A stretch of DNA of 9,340 nucleotides from Lysobacteraceae bacterium (GTDB lineage Bacteria > Pseudomonadota > Gammaproteobacteria > Xanthomonadales > Xanthomonadaceae): positions 1-9,340 of the forward strand of contig SEHC01000145.1 in assembly GCA_004173415.1 (NCBI GenBank). Direction: 5' to 3'. The translations under genes were made by a program, and so were the position numbers. How positions within the stretch are numbered: position 1 is the first letter of the stretch; each line of letters begins with the position of its first letter. The notes under the pieces are model-generated. The model was not told the origin of the DNA. It searched no databases and saw nothing but the letters and a program-made list of their open reading frames with translations. Shown here in pieces: positions 1 to 8,268 of the stretch.

Positions 1-82
1 ACTTGAGGTGTCCGTACCAGGCAAAGGTCATGAAGACGTTGGAGCCGAGCAGCAACAGCAGGGGCAGCAGGCGGGCGGTCAT
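1..82 (-). CDS. DUF486 / DMT-type small membrane protein, 5' part only
   Basis: The reverse strand from an ATG at 82-80 encodes 27 residues before the window edge. A hydrophobic leucine-rich first segment is followed by SNVFMTFAWYGHLK. That phrase is characteristic of the N-terminus of DUF486 proteins, small (about 110-120 residue) inner-membrane proteins placed in the drug/metabolite transporter superfamily, with no established substrate. Only the first transmembrane segment is visible and the gene continues to the left. It diverges from the response regulator gene, and the 123 bp between them must hold the start signals of both. The family call rests on one motif in a fragment, so it is good but not certain. 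No function is claimed. Confidence 0.75.
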   Translation of the reverse strand, partial: MTARLLPLLLLLGSNVFMTFAWYGHLK

Positions 83-205
83 GGGGCGAATCGGCAGGGG
101 CGGAAGCGGAAGCCTAGCCCTTGGAGGGCCGTTCGGGCAGGCCTTCACATTCCGTCTACTCGACAGCAGGTAGTTTCACAAACCTGAAGAAACCACGGAG
201 GCGGC
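83..205. promoter_or_regulatory. Divergent intergenic region, presumed promoters
   Basis: This 123 bp gap separates two divergent genes and so should carry both promoters. No convincing -35/-10 pair is visible. On the plus strand the hexamer TTCACA occurs at 144-149 and again at 175-180, start to start 31 bp, close to three helical turns. Paired direct half-sites are a common binding pattern of OmpR-type regulators, so these could be autoregulatory sites, but two hexamers are weak evidence. A GGAGG Shine-Dalgarno at 197-201 serves the response regulator start at 206. A short tandem GGAAGC occurs around 101-113 with no evident role. Confidence 0.3.
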
Positions 206-907
206 ATGCGCCAAACACAGGAAACGGCAGGGCTGGTGTTGGTGGTTGAGGACAACCGCAACATCTCGGAGATGATCGGGGAATATCTGGAAGGCCGCGG
301 CTTCGAGGTGGATTACGCCACCGACGGGCTGGACGGCTACCGGCTGGCTGTCGAGAACAGTTACGACGTGCTGGTGCTGGACCTGATGTTGCCGCGCATG
401 GACGGCATGGAGGTCTGCCGGCGGCTGCGCACCGAGGCGCGAAAGTCGACCCCGGTGCTGATGCTGACCGCCCGCGACACCCTGGATGACAAGCTGACCG
501 GTCTGGGTTCGGGCGCCGACGACTACCTGACCAAGCCGTTCGCCATCCAGGAACTGGAAGCACGCCTGCGCGCGCTGATCCGCCGCGAGCGCCGCCAGGT
601 CGGGGCCGAGGTCCTGAAGGTCGCCGACTTGGTGCTGGACCCGGTCAGCATGCGCGCCACCCGTGGCGGCGCCGAGCTGATGCTGTCGCCGATCGGCCTG
701 CGCCTGTTGACCATCCTGATGCGCGAATCCCCGCGGGTGGTCACCCGTCAGGAAATCGAGCGGGAGATATGGGGCAATGGCCTGCCCGACTCCGATACGC
801 TGCGCAGCCACCTGTACAACCTGCGCAAGGTGATCGACAAGCCTTTCGACAAGCCCTTGCTGCACACCGTGCAGAGCGCGGGCTATCGTATCGCCGACAT
901 CACCTAG
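206..907 (+). CDS. OmpR/PhoB-family response regulator
   Basis: This 233-residue cytoplasmic transcription factor has the standard two-domain layout. The receiver domain (about 9-125) shows the acidic pair E15-D16, the phosphoacceptor D59 in LVLDLMLPRMDG, the switch threonine T88 in LMLTAR, and the conserved lysine K110 in YLTKPF. A winged-helix DNA-binding domain of the OmpR type occupies about 134-231, ending in the usual SAGYRI hairpin. The start at 206 is supported by GGAGG at 197-201, although the spacing of 4 nt is short. The histidine kinase gene follows after 23 nt, so the two are almost certainly cotranscribed partners. The adaptor and ABC transporter genes just downstream are the obvious candidate targets. 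That is inference from position; the protein itself does not reveal its regulon. Confidence 0.95.
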   Translation: MRQTQETAGLVLVVEDNRNISEMIGEYLEGRGFEVDYATDGLDGYRLAVENSYDVLVLDLMLPRMDGMEVCRRLRTEARKSTPVLMLTARDTLDDKLTGLGSGADDYLTKPFAIQELEARLRALIRRERRQVGAEVLKVADLVLDPVSMRATRGGAELMLSPIGLRLLTILMRESPRVVTRQEIEREIWGNGLPDSDTLRSHLYNLRKVIDKPFDKPLLHTVQSAGYRIADIT

Positions 908-930
908 CCACGACCGGCAGGGAATAGCGC

Positions 931-2199
931 ATGCCGCAGGGGTTGCCGCGGAAGTTCCGCATCGCCTTCATCATCCAGGTGGTGTTGGCGAGCCTTGCCA
1001 TTGCGCTGGCGGTGTTCCTGGGTTCGGCTGTGCTCAAGCAGGGCTTGATGAACACCGTGCTTGAGGAAGAGGCGACGCATTTCTGGCAGCTTTACGGCGC
1101 CTCCGGCGTGCAGCCGCCGCCCAACACCTACAACATCCGCGGCTACCTGGTGCAACGCGGCCATTCCAACCTGGTCCTGCCCGAGCAGCTGCGGACGCTG
1201 AAGCCGGGTTTCCACGACCTGGATAGAGATGGCCTGCTGGTGCTGGTCGACGAGAAGCCGGCCGGACGCCTGTACCTGGTGTTCCTGCAATCGCAGGCCG
1301 AGCGCCTGGCGTTCTATTTCGGCATCCTGCCGATCATCTCGACCCTGCTTGCGATCTACTTCGTCTCCTGGCTGACCTACCGGGCTTCTAAGCGGCTGAT
1401 TTCGCCGGTCACCTGGCTGGCCCGGCAGGTCGCGCAGTGGGATCCGCGCGGCCCCGACGTCAGCAACCTGGCGGCGGACAAGCTTCCCCCCGACGTGCAG
1501 GGCGAAGCGCGCCAACTGGCCTCGGCCCTGCATGGGCTGGCCGGGCGGGTGAGCTCCCACGTCGAGCGCGAGCGTGCCTTCACCCGCGATGCCAGCCACG
1601 AGCTGCGCACGCCGCTGACCGTGATCCGCGTGGCCACCGACATGGCCATGGCCGAAGACGCCTCTCCACGGCTCATGCGCTCGCTGCAGCGCATCCAGCG
1701 CGCCGGACGCGACATGGAAGCTGTGATCGACGCCTTCCTGATCCTGGCCCGCGAATCGGACGTGGAACCGCAGAGCGAGGATTTCGACCTCGCCGAGATC
1801 CTGCTTTACGAAGCGGAAAGCGCGCGCAGCCTGTTGACCGGCAAGCCGGTCGACCTGGAGGTGACCTGCAATGCCAAGCCGCGCCTGCATGCGCCGCCGC
1901 GGGTGATGCACGTGGTGGTCAGCAATCTGCTGCGCAACGCCTGCGCCTATACCGACCGCGGCCGCATCGAGGTCACCCTGGAGCAGGACCGGTTCGTCGT
2001 CCGCGACACCGGCGTCGGCATGAGCGAAGGCGATACCGCGCGGGCCTTCGAGCCCTTTTACCGCGCCGATCCCTCGCGTCCCTCCGGCACCGGCCTTGGC
2101 CTGTCCATCGTGGGCAAGTTGTGCGCTCGCTTCGGCTGGAGGGTGGAGCTGGAAAGCGAGCTGGGCGAGGGGACCCGGGCAACGGTGTTTTTCGCCTAG
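931..2199 (+). CDS. HAMP-containing membrane sensor histidine kinase
   Basis: This 422-residue inner-membrane sensor kinase is the partner of the preceding regulator. Transmembrane helix 1 lies at about 10-32. A periplasmic sensor region of roughly 95 residues (about 33-126) follows, then helix 2 at about 127-149 and a HAMP linker to about 200. The dimerisation/phosphotransfer domain has the H box DASHELRTPLTVIR with H223 as the phosphorylated histidine. The catalytic ATPase domain shows the N box NLLRNA (N336), the G1 box DTGVGM (359-364), an FEPFYR F box and the G2 box GTGLGLSIV (from 386). All catalytic elements are intact. The periplasmic region matches no sensor fold I can name, so the signal is unknown. 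AGGGA at 919-923, seven nt upstream, supports the start. Transporter genes downstream suggest an envelope stress or toxic-compound signal. Confidence 0.95.
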   Translation: MPQGLPRKFRIAFIIQVVLASLAIALAVFLGSAVLKQGLMNTVLEEEATHFWQLYGASGVQPPPNTYNIRGYLVQRGHSNLVLPEQLRTLKPGFHDLDRDGLLVLVDEKPAGRLYLVFLQSQAERLAFYFGILPIISTLLAIYFVSWLTYRASKRLISPVTWLARQVAQWDPRGPDVSNLAADKLPPDVQGEARQLASALHGLAGRVSSHVERERAFTRDASHELRTPLTVIRVATDMAMAEDASPRLMRSLQRIQRAGRDMEAVIDAFLILARESDVEPQSEDFDLAEILLYEAESARSLLTGKPVDLEVTCNAKPRLHAPPRVMHVVVSNLLRNACAYTDRGRIEVTLEQDRFVVRDTGVGMSEGDTARAFEPFYRADPSRPSGTGLGLSIVGKLCARFGWRVELESELGEGTRATVFFA

Positions 2200-2311
2200 C
2201 GATCGCGCAATGCAGTCCCTCGCCACGCCACGCGGATGACCCCGGGTGTCAACCGGTGCGAGGTCCGTGCGTTAATCGCCTGGCTTCCGACTATCCGAGA
2301 CCTGGCCCCGC
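2200..2311 (+). promoter_or_regulatory. Gap between sensor kinase and adaptor genes
   Basis: This 112 bp non-coding gap contrasts with the overlapping genes downstream, so the transporter genes may have their own promoter here, possibly the target of the adjacent regulator. I see no good sigma-70 promoter and no T-tailed hairpin. An imperfect palindrome (GAC-C-CCGGG-T-GTC, 2238-2250) is the only symmetrical element noted, and it may be chance in GC-rich DNA. An in-frame TAA at 2273-2275 prevents upstream extension of the adaptor gene, which therefore begins at 2312 or later. Confidence 0.25.
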
Positions 2312-3855
2312 ATGAATCGACCCAGCAGCACCGCACCCCGCTCCGGCAAGCCGGTCTCACGTTCCCTGGTTACCCGTCTCGTGCTTGCCGTCGTGGTCCT
2401 GGCGCTGCTGGGTGCAGGCTACCGGTACTGGGCCAGCCGCAAGGAAATGGCTGCCGAAGGCGCGTACCGGACCACGTCGGTCGAGCGCGGTGACGTCCGC
2501 GTGGCGATCTCGGCCACCGGCACCTTGAGCGCCATTTCAACCGTGACCGTCGGCACCCAGATTTCCGGCCAGGTCACCGACGTGCTGGTGGATTACAACA
2601 GCCGGGTCAAGAAGGGCGATGTGCTGGCGCGCATCGACCCGAGCAGCTACGAAGCACAAATCGAACAGGGCACCGCGCAGATCGCCAGCGCCAACGCCAG
2701 CCTCGCCCAGGCTCGCGCCAGCCTTCGCAATGCCGAGCTGGACTATGCGCGCAAGTCCGACCTGGGCGGCCAGAAACTGGTCGCGCAGAGCGATGTCGAC
2801 CTGGCCCGCGCGACCCTGGAACAGGCCCGCGCACAGGTCAATTCGGCACAGGCGCAGATCCGGCAACAGACGGCTTCCACCCAGACCACGCGGGTCAACC
2901 TGCAGCGCACGGTGATCACCTCGCCGGTCGATGGCGTGGTCCTCACCCGCACCATCGAACCTGGCCAGACGGTGGCCGCCAGTTTCTCGGCGCCGGAGCT
3001 GTTCAAGATCGCCGAGGACCTGGGCAAGATGAAGATCGAGCTGGCGGTGGACGAGTCGGACATCGGCCAGGTCAAGGTCGGGCAGGGCGTGTCGTTCACC
3101 GCCGACGCCTTCGCCGATCGCCAGTTCAAGGGCACGGTGGACCAGGTGCGGCTGGCCGCGACCACCACCAACAACGTGGTCACCTATCCGGTCGTGGTGA
3201 CGGTCGACAACAGCGACGGCACCCTGCTCCCGGGCCTGACCGTCAACGCCGAGATCGAGGTCAGCAAGCGCGACAACGTGCTCAAGGTCTCCAACGCGGC
3301 GCTGCGCTACAAGCCCGCCGAAGGGGCGATCGCGGCACCCGCGCAGCCTGCGCAGCGCGCGCAACGTGGCGGCGGCAGCGGGATCACCGAAGACCTGGCC
3401 CGCAGCGTGGCGGATATGAAGATCGATGCGCAGCAGAAGGCGGCGTTCGACGCGGCCGTGGCCGCCGTGCGCGAACGACAGGCGTCGCGCCAGGCGCAGT
3501 CGGCGCCGGGCGGAAGCGGCATGTTCGGCGGCGGTCGCGGCGGCCCGCCGGGCATGTCCGTCAGCATCGGTGGTTCCGGCGACATGCAGGCGCAGATGCG
3601 CCAGCGCATGAGCGAGCGTTTCCAGCAGGATTTCGCTGCATTCCGCGCCAGCCTGGACGACGCGCAGAAGCAGCGCTGGGATGCCGCGCTGAGCGCCCTG
3701 CTCAACGCCAAGCGCGCCTCAATCTACCGGCTGGCCGACGGCAGGCCCGACCCGGTGATGGTGCGCATCGGCGCCAGCGACGGCACCGCCACCGAAGTGT
3801 CTGGCGGTGGCCTGAAGGAAGGCGACCAGATCGTGACCGGCGAGCGCGCCCGGGA

Positions 3856-3859
<4 letters not shown>
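2312..3859 (+). CDS. MacA-like periplasmic adaptor (membrane fusion protein) with long C-terminal insertion
   Basis: This 515-residue protein of the HlyD/MacA family is anchored in the inner membrane by an N-terminal helix (about 19-38). It is expected to link the ABC permease to a TolC-type outer-membrane channel. Visible parts are a split lipoyl domain (TVGTQISGQV and VKKGDVLARID, about 60-110, completed near TSPVDGVV at 203-210), a Gln/Ala-rich coiled-coil hairpin (about 113-200) and a beta-barrel (about 231-333). The membrane-proximal domain resumes at about 469 (ASIYRL) and ends in GDQIVTGE. Between about 335 and 468 sits an extra segment that makes the protein much longer than E. coli MacA (about 370 residues). 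It has two charged helices resembling LTxxQ repeats (from M369 and L448) around a Gly-rich stretch (about 398-425). The start at 2312 lacks a clear Shine-Dalgarno. The stop overlaps the ATPase start. Confidence 0.93.
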
Positions 3860-4571
<712 letters not shown>

Positions 4572-4575
<4 letters not shown>

Positions 4576-5807
4576 ACTTCACCGACATCCTGCGCACGGC
4601 CATCCACGCCTTGCGCGGCAACTGGATGCGCAGCGCGCTCACCTCGCTGGGAGTGATCATCGGCATCGCCGCGGTGATCGTGATGGTCTCGGTCGGCCAG
4701 GGCACGCAGGCGGAAATCGACAAGATGGTTTCGGGCCTGGGTTCTCAGCGCCTGGACATTTCTCCCGGCGCCGGTCGCGGCGGCGGCGGGGCGCGGATGA
4801 GTGCCAGCAGCTTCTTCACCCTCAACGAAGGCGATGTGGAGGCGATCCGCAACGAAATTCCCGAAGTCCAGTACGTGGCCGGCGCCTTGCGCGGCAGTAC
4901 CCAGGCCGTGTACGCGGAAAACAACACCTCCACCAGCTGGCAGGGGGTGCAGGCGGACTTCTTCGATATCAACGGCTGGACCATCGCCGGCGGCGAGGGC
5001 TTCCAGGCGCAGGATTACACCAGCGCCGACAAGGTCGCCATCCTCGGCGAAACGACGCGGCGCACGCTGTTCGGCGACGATCCCGGCATCGGCCAGACCA
5101 TCCGCCTGGGGCGGGTTCCATTCACCGTGGTCGGCACGCTCAAGTCGAAGGGTCAGGGCGGCTTCGGCCAGGACCAGGACGATGTCATCATGGTGCCGCT
5201 GGAGACCGCGCGGCGTCGCCTGATGGGCGCCATGGGCCTGCCGTCCGGCGCGGTGATGCAGATCGCGCTGACCGTGGCCAGCGCCAAGGACCTGAACTAC
5301 GTGCAGGGCGAAGTGGAAGCACTGCTGCGCCAGAAGCACAAGATCGCCCCAGGGGATGACGACGACTTCAACGTGCGCAACATTTCCGAAATCGTCGCCA
5401 CGCGCACCGCCACCACCAACCTGATGTCGAAGCTGCTGGGTGCGGTCGCCAGCATCTGCCTGGTGATCGGCGGCATCGGCATCATGAACATCATGCTGGT
5501 GTCGGTGACCGAGCGGATCCGCGAGATCGGCCTGCGCATGGCGGTCGGGGCAGGCCCGACGGACGTGCGCAGGCAGTTCCTTGCTGAGGCCATGCTGATT
5601 TCGCTGATCGGCGGCGTCATCGGCATCGCCATCGGCGTGGTCGGCGCGCTGCTGGTCGGCAAGTTCAGCGACCTGCCGATCGTGCTCAACGGGCAGGTGG
5701 TGGCGCTGGCGGCCGCGTTCTCCATCTGCACCGGGCTGTTCTTCGGCTATTACCCGGCGCGCAAGGCCTCGCAGCTGGACCCGATCGAGGCGTTGCGGCA
5801 GCAGTAG
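4572..5807 (+). CDS. MacB-type ABC transporter permease (MacB_PCD + FtsX)
   Basis: This 411-residue inner-membrane permease has the MacB topology of four membrane helices. One lies near the N-terminus (about 22-42), then comes a large periplasmic domain (about 45-285), then three helices (about 288-310, 338-362 and 377-396). Family hallmarks are RSALTSLGVIIGIAAVI at the first helix, GGIGIMNIMLVSVTER and REIGLRMAVGA after the second, and the closing YPARKASQLDPIEALR. Proteins of this type work as mechanotransmitters that drive substrates from the periplasm through a TolC channel. A strong GAGGAG (4558-4563) lies 8 nt before the start, and the ATG overlaps the ATPase stop by an ATGA junction. 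A Gly-rich loop (about 66-75) opens the periplasmic domain. Exported substrate is unknown; drugs, peptides or siderophores are family precedents. Confidence 0.95.
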
Positions 5808-5828
5808 CGGACCCAATCCGGCAATCGC

Positions 5829-6785
5829 ATGACCTCCACCAAGCAATCCTTCGCCCTGGCCATCCACGGCGGCGCCGGCGTGATCGAACGCGAACAGTTG
5901 TCCCAGGCCGACGAGCAGGCGATCCGCCACGACCTGGCCCGGGCGCTGGATGCCGGCCGCGCCATCCTTGGCGGGGGCGGCAGCGCGCTGGACGCGGTCG
6001 AGGCCGCGGTCGTGGCGCTGGAGGAATCACCGCGCTTCAACGCGGGCAAGGGCTCGGTCTACAACGCCGACGGACGCCATGAACTGGATGCCTCGATCAT
6101 GGAAGGCGGTACGCGCCGCGCCGGCGCGGTCGCCGGGGTCGAAACCATCCGCAATCCGGTCAAGCTGGCGCGCGCGGTGATGGAGCATTCGCCGCACGTG
6201 CTGTTGATGGGTGCCGGTGCCGAGCGTTTCGCCGATACCCAGCCGCAGGTCGAGAGGGTGGCCAACGACTGGTTCGATACCGAGACCCGCCGCGCGCAGC
6301 TCGAACTCGAGCAGGCGCGCGAAGGGGCCGCGGCGACCGATGCGAAGGCCGACGGCCTGCGCGGCAAGTATTTCGGCACGGTCGGTGCTGTAGCGCTGGA
6401 CACCCACGGCGACCTGGCCGCCGCGACCTCCACCGGCGGCATGACCAACAAGCGCTACGGGCGCGTCGGTGATTCGCCGTTGATCGGCGCCGGCACCTGG
6501 GCCGACCAGCGCTGCGCGGTCTCGGGTACCGGCTGGGGCGAGTTCTTCATCCGCAACGCGGTGGCCCACGACATCGCCGCGCGCATCGCCCATGGCGGCG
6601 CCAGCCTGCGTGAGGCGGCCGAGGCGGTGATCCTGCAGTGCGTGCCCGAGCTCGGCGGCGACGGCGGCGCGATCGCGGTCGACCGCGACGGCAACCTGGC
6701 CTTGCCGTTCAATACCTCGGGCATGTACCGCGCCTGGATCGGTACCGACGGAAAGGCCCACATCGCCATCTTCGGCGAGGAATGA
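5829..6785 (+). CDS. iaaA: Isoaspartyl peptidase / type III L-asparaginase
   Basis: This 318-residue Ntn-hydrolase is close in length to E. coli IaaA (321). The precursor cleaves itself before the nucleophilic threonine T184 in GTVGAVALD, giving alpha and beta subunits. The mature enzyme hydrolyses beta-aspartyl dipeptides and, more weakly, L-asparagine. Conserved elements are the N-terminal AIHGGAG, FNAGKGSVYNADG (70-82), the beta-subunit STGGMTNKRYGRVGDSPLIG with T202, R212 and D215, and GTG at 233-235. There is no signal peptide, so it should be cytoplasmic. It begins about 20 nt after the permease gene with no visible terminator, so it may be read from the same transcript; whether it has a functional tie to the transporter is unknown. 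The ribosome binding site is weak. The gene converges on the VOC gene with a 16-nt gap. Confidence 0.95.
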   Translation: MTSTKQSFALAIHGGAGVIEREQLSQADEQAIRHDLARALDAGRAILGGGGSALDAVEAAVVALEESPRFNAGKGSVYNADGRHELDASIMEGGTRRAGAVAGVETIRNPVKLARAVMEHSPHVLLMGAGAERFADTQPQVERVANDWFDTETRRAQLELEQAREGAAATDAKADGLRGKYFGTVGAVALDTHGDLAAATSTGGMTNKRYGRVGDSPLIGAGTWADQRCAVSGTGWGEFFIRNAVAHDIAARIAHGGASLREAAEAVILQCVPELGGDGGAIAVDRDGNLALPFNTSGMYRAWIGTDGKAHIAIFGEE

Positions 6786-6801
6786 GCCGGTCCTGCCGGG
6801 C

Positions 6802-7265
6802 CTAGCCCTGGCTGTCGCTCAATTCCCGCATGCGTCGCTGCATCTCTTCCGGGCCGACCTCTTCCTTGTGGGTGGCCAGCGACCATTTGTGCCCGAACGG
6901 ATCGAGCACGGTGCCGATCCGGTCGCCCCAGAATTCATCCTTCAGCGGTCGATCGGCGCGAGCGCCGGCATCGACCGCTTTGGCGTAGGCCGCGTCCGCA
7001 TCGGGCACGTAGATCAGGAAGCTTGCGGTCGGCCCCCGCGCGTGTTCGGTCCCAGCGCGCCCATCTCGGGGAATTCGTCGGCCAACATCAGGTGGGTGTC
7101 GCCGATCATGATCTCCGCGTGGCCGATCTTGTCGCCCATCGGCAGGCGGAACAGTTCGCGTGCGCCGAACGCATCGCGGTAGAAATCCAGCGCCCTGGCG
7201 GCGTCGTCGACGATCAGGTAGGCGGTTACAGTGTGGTAGCCGTCGGGGATGTAGTTCACGGCCAT
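6802..7265 (-). pseudogene. VOC-family (glyoxalase-fold) protein gene with single-base frameshift
   Basis: Two minus-strand reading frames abut and together make one VOC-superfamily protein of about 154 residues. The first part (7265 to about 7037) has HTVTAYLIVDDAARALDFY and GHAEIMIGDTHLMLADE, then ends early after TRGG. In a different frame the rest continues as GPTASFLIYVPDADAAYAKA, then GDRIGTVLDPFGHKWSLATH, and stops at 6804-6802. The frames join at a run of five C on the plus strand (7033-7037); one extra base would restore TRGGPTASF, the expected family sequence. So this is a recent one-base deletion or a sequencing error in a homopolymer. The start at 7265 has ACGGAG (complement of 7273-7278) at good spacing. 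Members include metal-dependent lyases and dioxygenases and PhnB-like proteins of unknown role; no substrate is assigned. Confidence 0.85.
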
Positions 7266-7311
7266 GGCCGGACTCCGTGGGAACGCAGCCCAGAATCTAG
7301 GCCCGACGTGG

Positions 7312-8097
7312 TTATGGATTGGTTATCGCCGGCCTGCGTAGGAGATGCGGGGCGACGATCCGGCGCCACAGCTGGTAGCCGGCCTGGTTCATGTGCAGGC
7401 CGTCCTCGACAAAGAGCTCTGGGCGCGGTTGCCCGCTCGCATCCAGCATCGGAGTGAAGACGTCGATGAACTGCACCCGCAATGATCCGGCGTCTTGGCG
7501 GATCAGCGCATTGGCCTTCCGCTGGGCTTGCAGCAGATGGGCGCGAGCCGGACTGGGCTTGGTCGAGAGATAGGAGATAGGCACGTCCGGCAGGTCTTGG
7601 CGGATGCGGGCGACGAAGGCGCGGAAGTCGGCGCGAATCCGCGCCGGGCTGCGGCGGCTGGACAGGTCGTTGTCGCCAGCGTAGAGGATCACCTGCCGCG
7701 GCGCGTGGCGGACCACGAGGCGGTCGGCATACCAGGTGCTGTCGCGGATCTCCGACCCGCCGAAGCCGCGGTTGATCACCGGTACGCCGGGAAAATCCGC
7801 GGCCAGGGTCTCCCACAGGCGGATCGACGAGCTGCCCGTGAACAACACCGCGTCACGTGGCGGCGGGGCCAGCGCGTCGGCCTCGTCAAACCGACGCATG
7901 TCCTGTTCCCACTCCAGGCTGGACACCTGTTGTGGAACCCGTGGCCCGCCGGCATGCGCCGGGAGCTTTGCTGGAAGGCTGCTGCAGGCCGCCAGCAGAA
8001 GGGTCAGGAAGGAGCAGGACAGGCCGGCAACGCGCCAGCGTGCCGGGAGCCGGAGTGCGGGGAGCGGGCGGTCATCAGGGAGGTAGACGGGTGGCAT
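7312..8097 (-). CDS. SGNH/GDSL hydrolase lipoprotein
   Basis: This 261-residue predicted lipoprotein esterase lies on the minus strand. An N-terminal signal with basic residues RLPARWR, a hydrophobic core and the lipobox LLAAC gives lipidated C38; serine follows, which does not signal inner-membrane retention. The SGNH blocks are clear: block I VLFTGSSSIRLW with nucleophile probably S90, block II INRGFGGS (G113 region), block III ILYAGDND with N143, and block V DGLHMNQAGY with D232 and H235 completing the triad. Such enzymes cleave lipid, acyl or carbohydrate esters; substrate is unknown. The ATG at 8097-8095 is the first methionine placed sensibly before the signal peptide. The same frame stays open upstream across dgkA, but that part is antisense and rejected. 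It lies 46 nt upstream of the VOC gene and may share its transcript. Confidence 0.9.
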   Translation of the reverse strand: MPPVYLPDDRPLPALRLPARWRVAGLSCSFLTLLLAACSSLPAKLPAHAGGPRVPQQVSSLEWEQDMRRFDEADALAPPPRDAVLFTGSSSIRLWETLAADFPGVPVINRGFGGSEIRDSTWYADRLVVRHAPRQVILYAGDNDLSSRRSPARIRADFRAFVARIRQDLPDVPISYLSTKPSPARAHLLQAQRKANALIRQDAGSLRVQFIDVFTPMLDASGQPRPELFVEDGLHMNQAGYQLWRRIVAPHLLRRPAITNP

Positions 8098-8268
8098 GCA
8101 GGTTTCCGGCAAGGCTTGCGGCCAAGGGTTTTCTCCAGTGAAACAGCGCGCGGGGGAGAGCGCAAACCCGGCCCGCGGCGGTGCCGGTCGCCGCCTTGTG
8201 GCAAAATCCACGCCTTGCCGGCCTGAGTCAGCCCCCGTCCATGCGAACTTCCGTTGCACCCGTCCGCC
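8098..8268. promoter_or_regulatory. Divergent intergenic region with small hairpins
   Basis: This 171 bp gap between the divergent lipoprotein and dgkA genes must hold both promoters, but I cannot place a confident -35/-10 pair. It contains an inverted repeat GCGGCG/CGCCGC (8175-8180 and 8189-8194), extendable by two wobble pairs to a four-base loop. A second small inverted repeat, GTGG-CAAAAT-CCAC, follows at 8198-8211. The heptamer CGCCTTG occurs at 8192-8198 and 8211-8217. These could form structure in a dgkA leader or mark an operator, or they may reflect GC-rich sequence. No T-run follows, so neither hairpin looks like a terminator. Confidence 0.3.

Noticed and set aside
904..2226. Open minus-strand frame of 440 codons opposite the sensor kinase
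   Set aside because: The plus strand encodes a complete kinase with every catalytic motif; the antisense translation has low-complexity composition and no domain.
6786..6801. CCGG-TCCTG-CCGG as a bidirectional terminator between iaaA and the VOC gene
   Set aside because: The stem is only four pairs of a self-complementary tetramer with no T-run on either strand, so it cannot be told from chance.
6868..7457. Plus-strand frames across the VOC gene region as an alternative gene
   Set aside because: Their translations show no family resemblance, while the minus strand gives clear VOC sequence on both sides of the frameshift.
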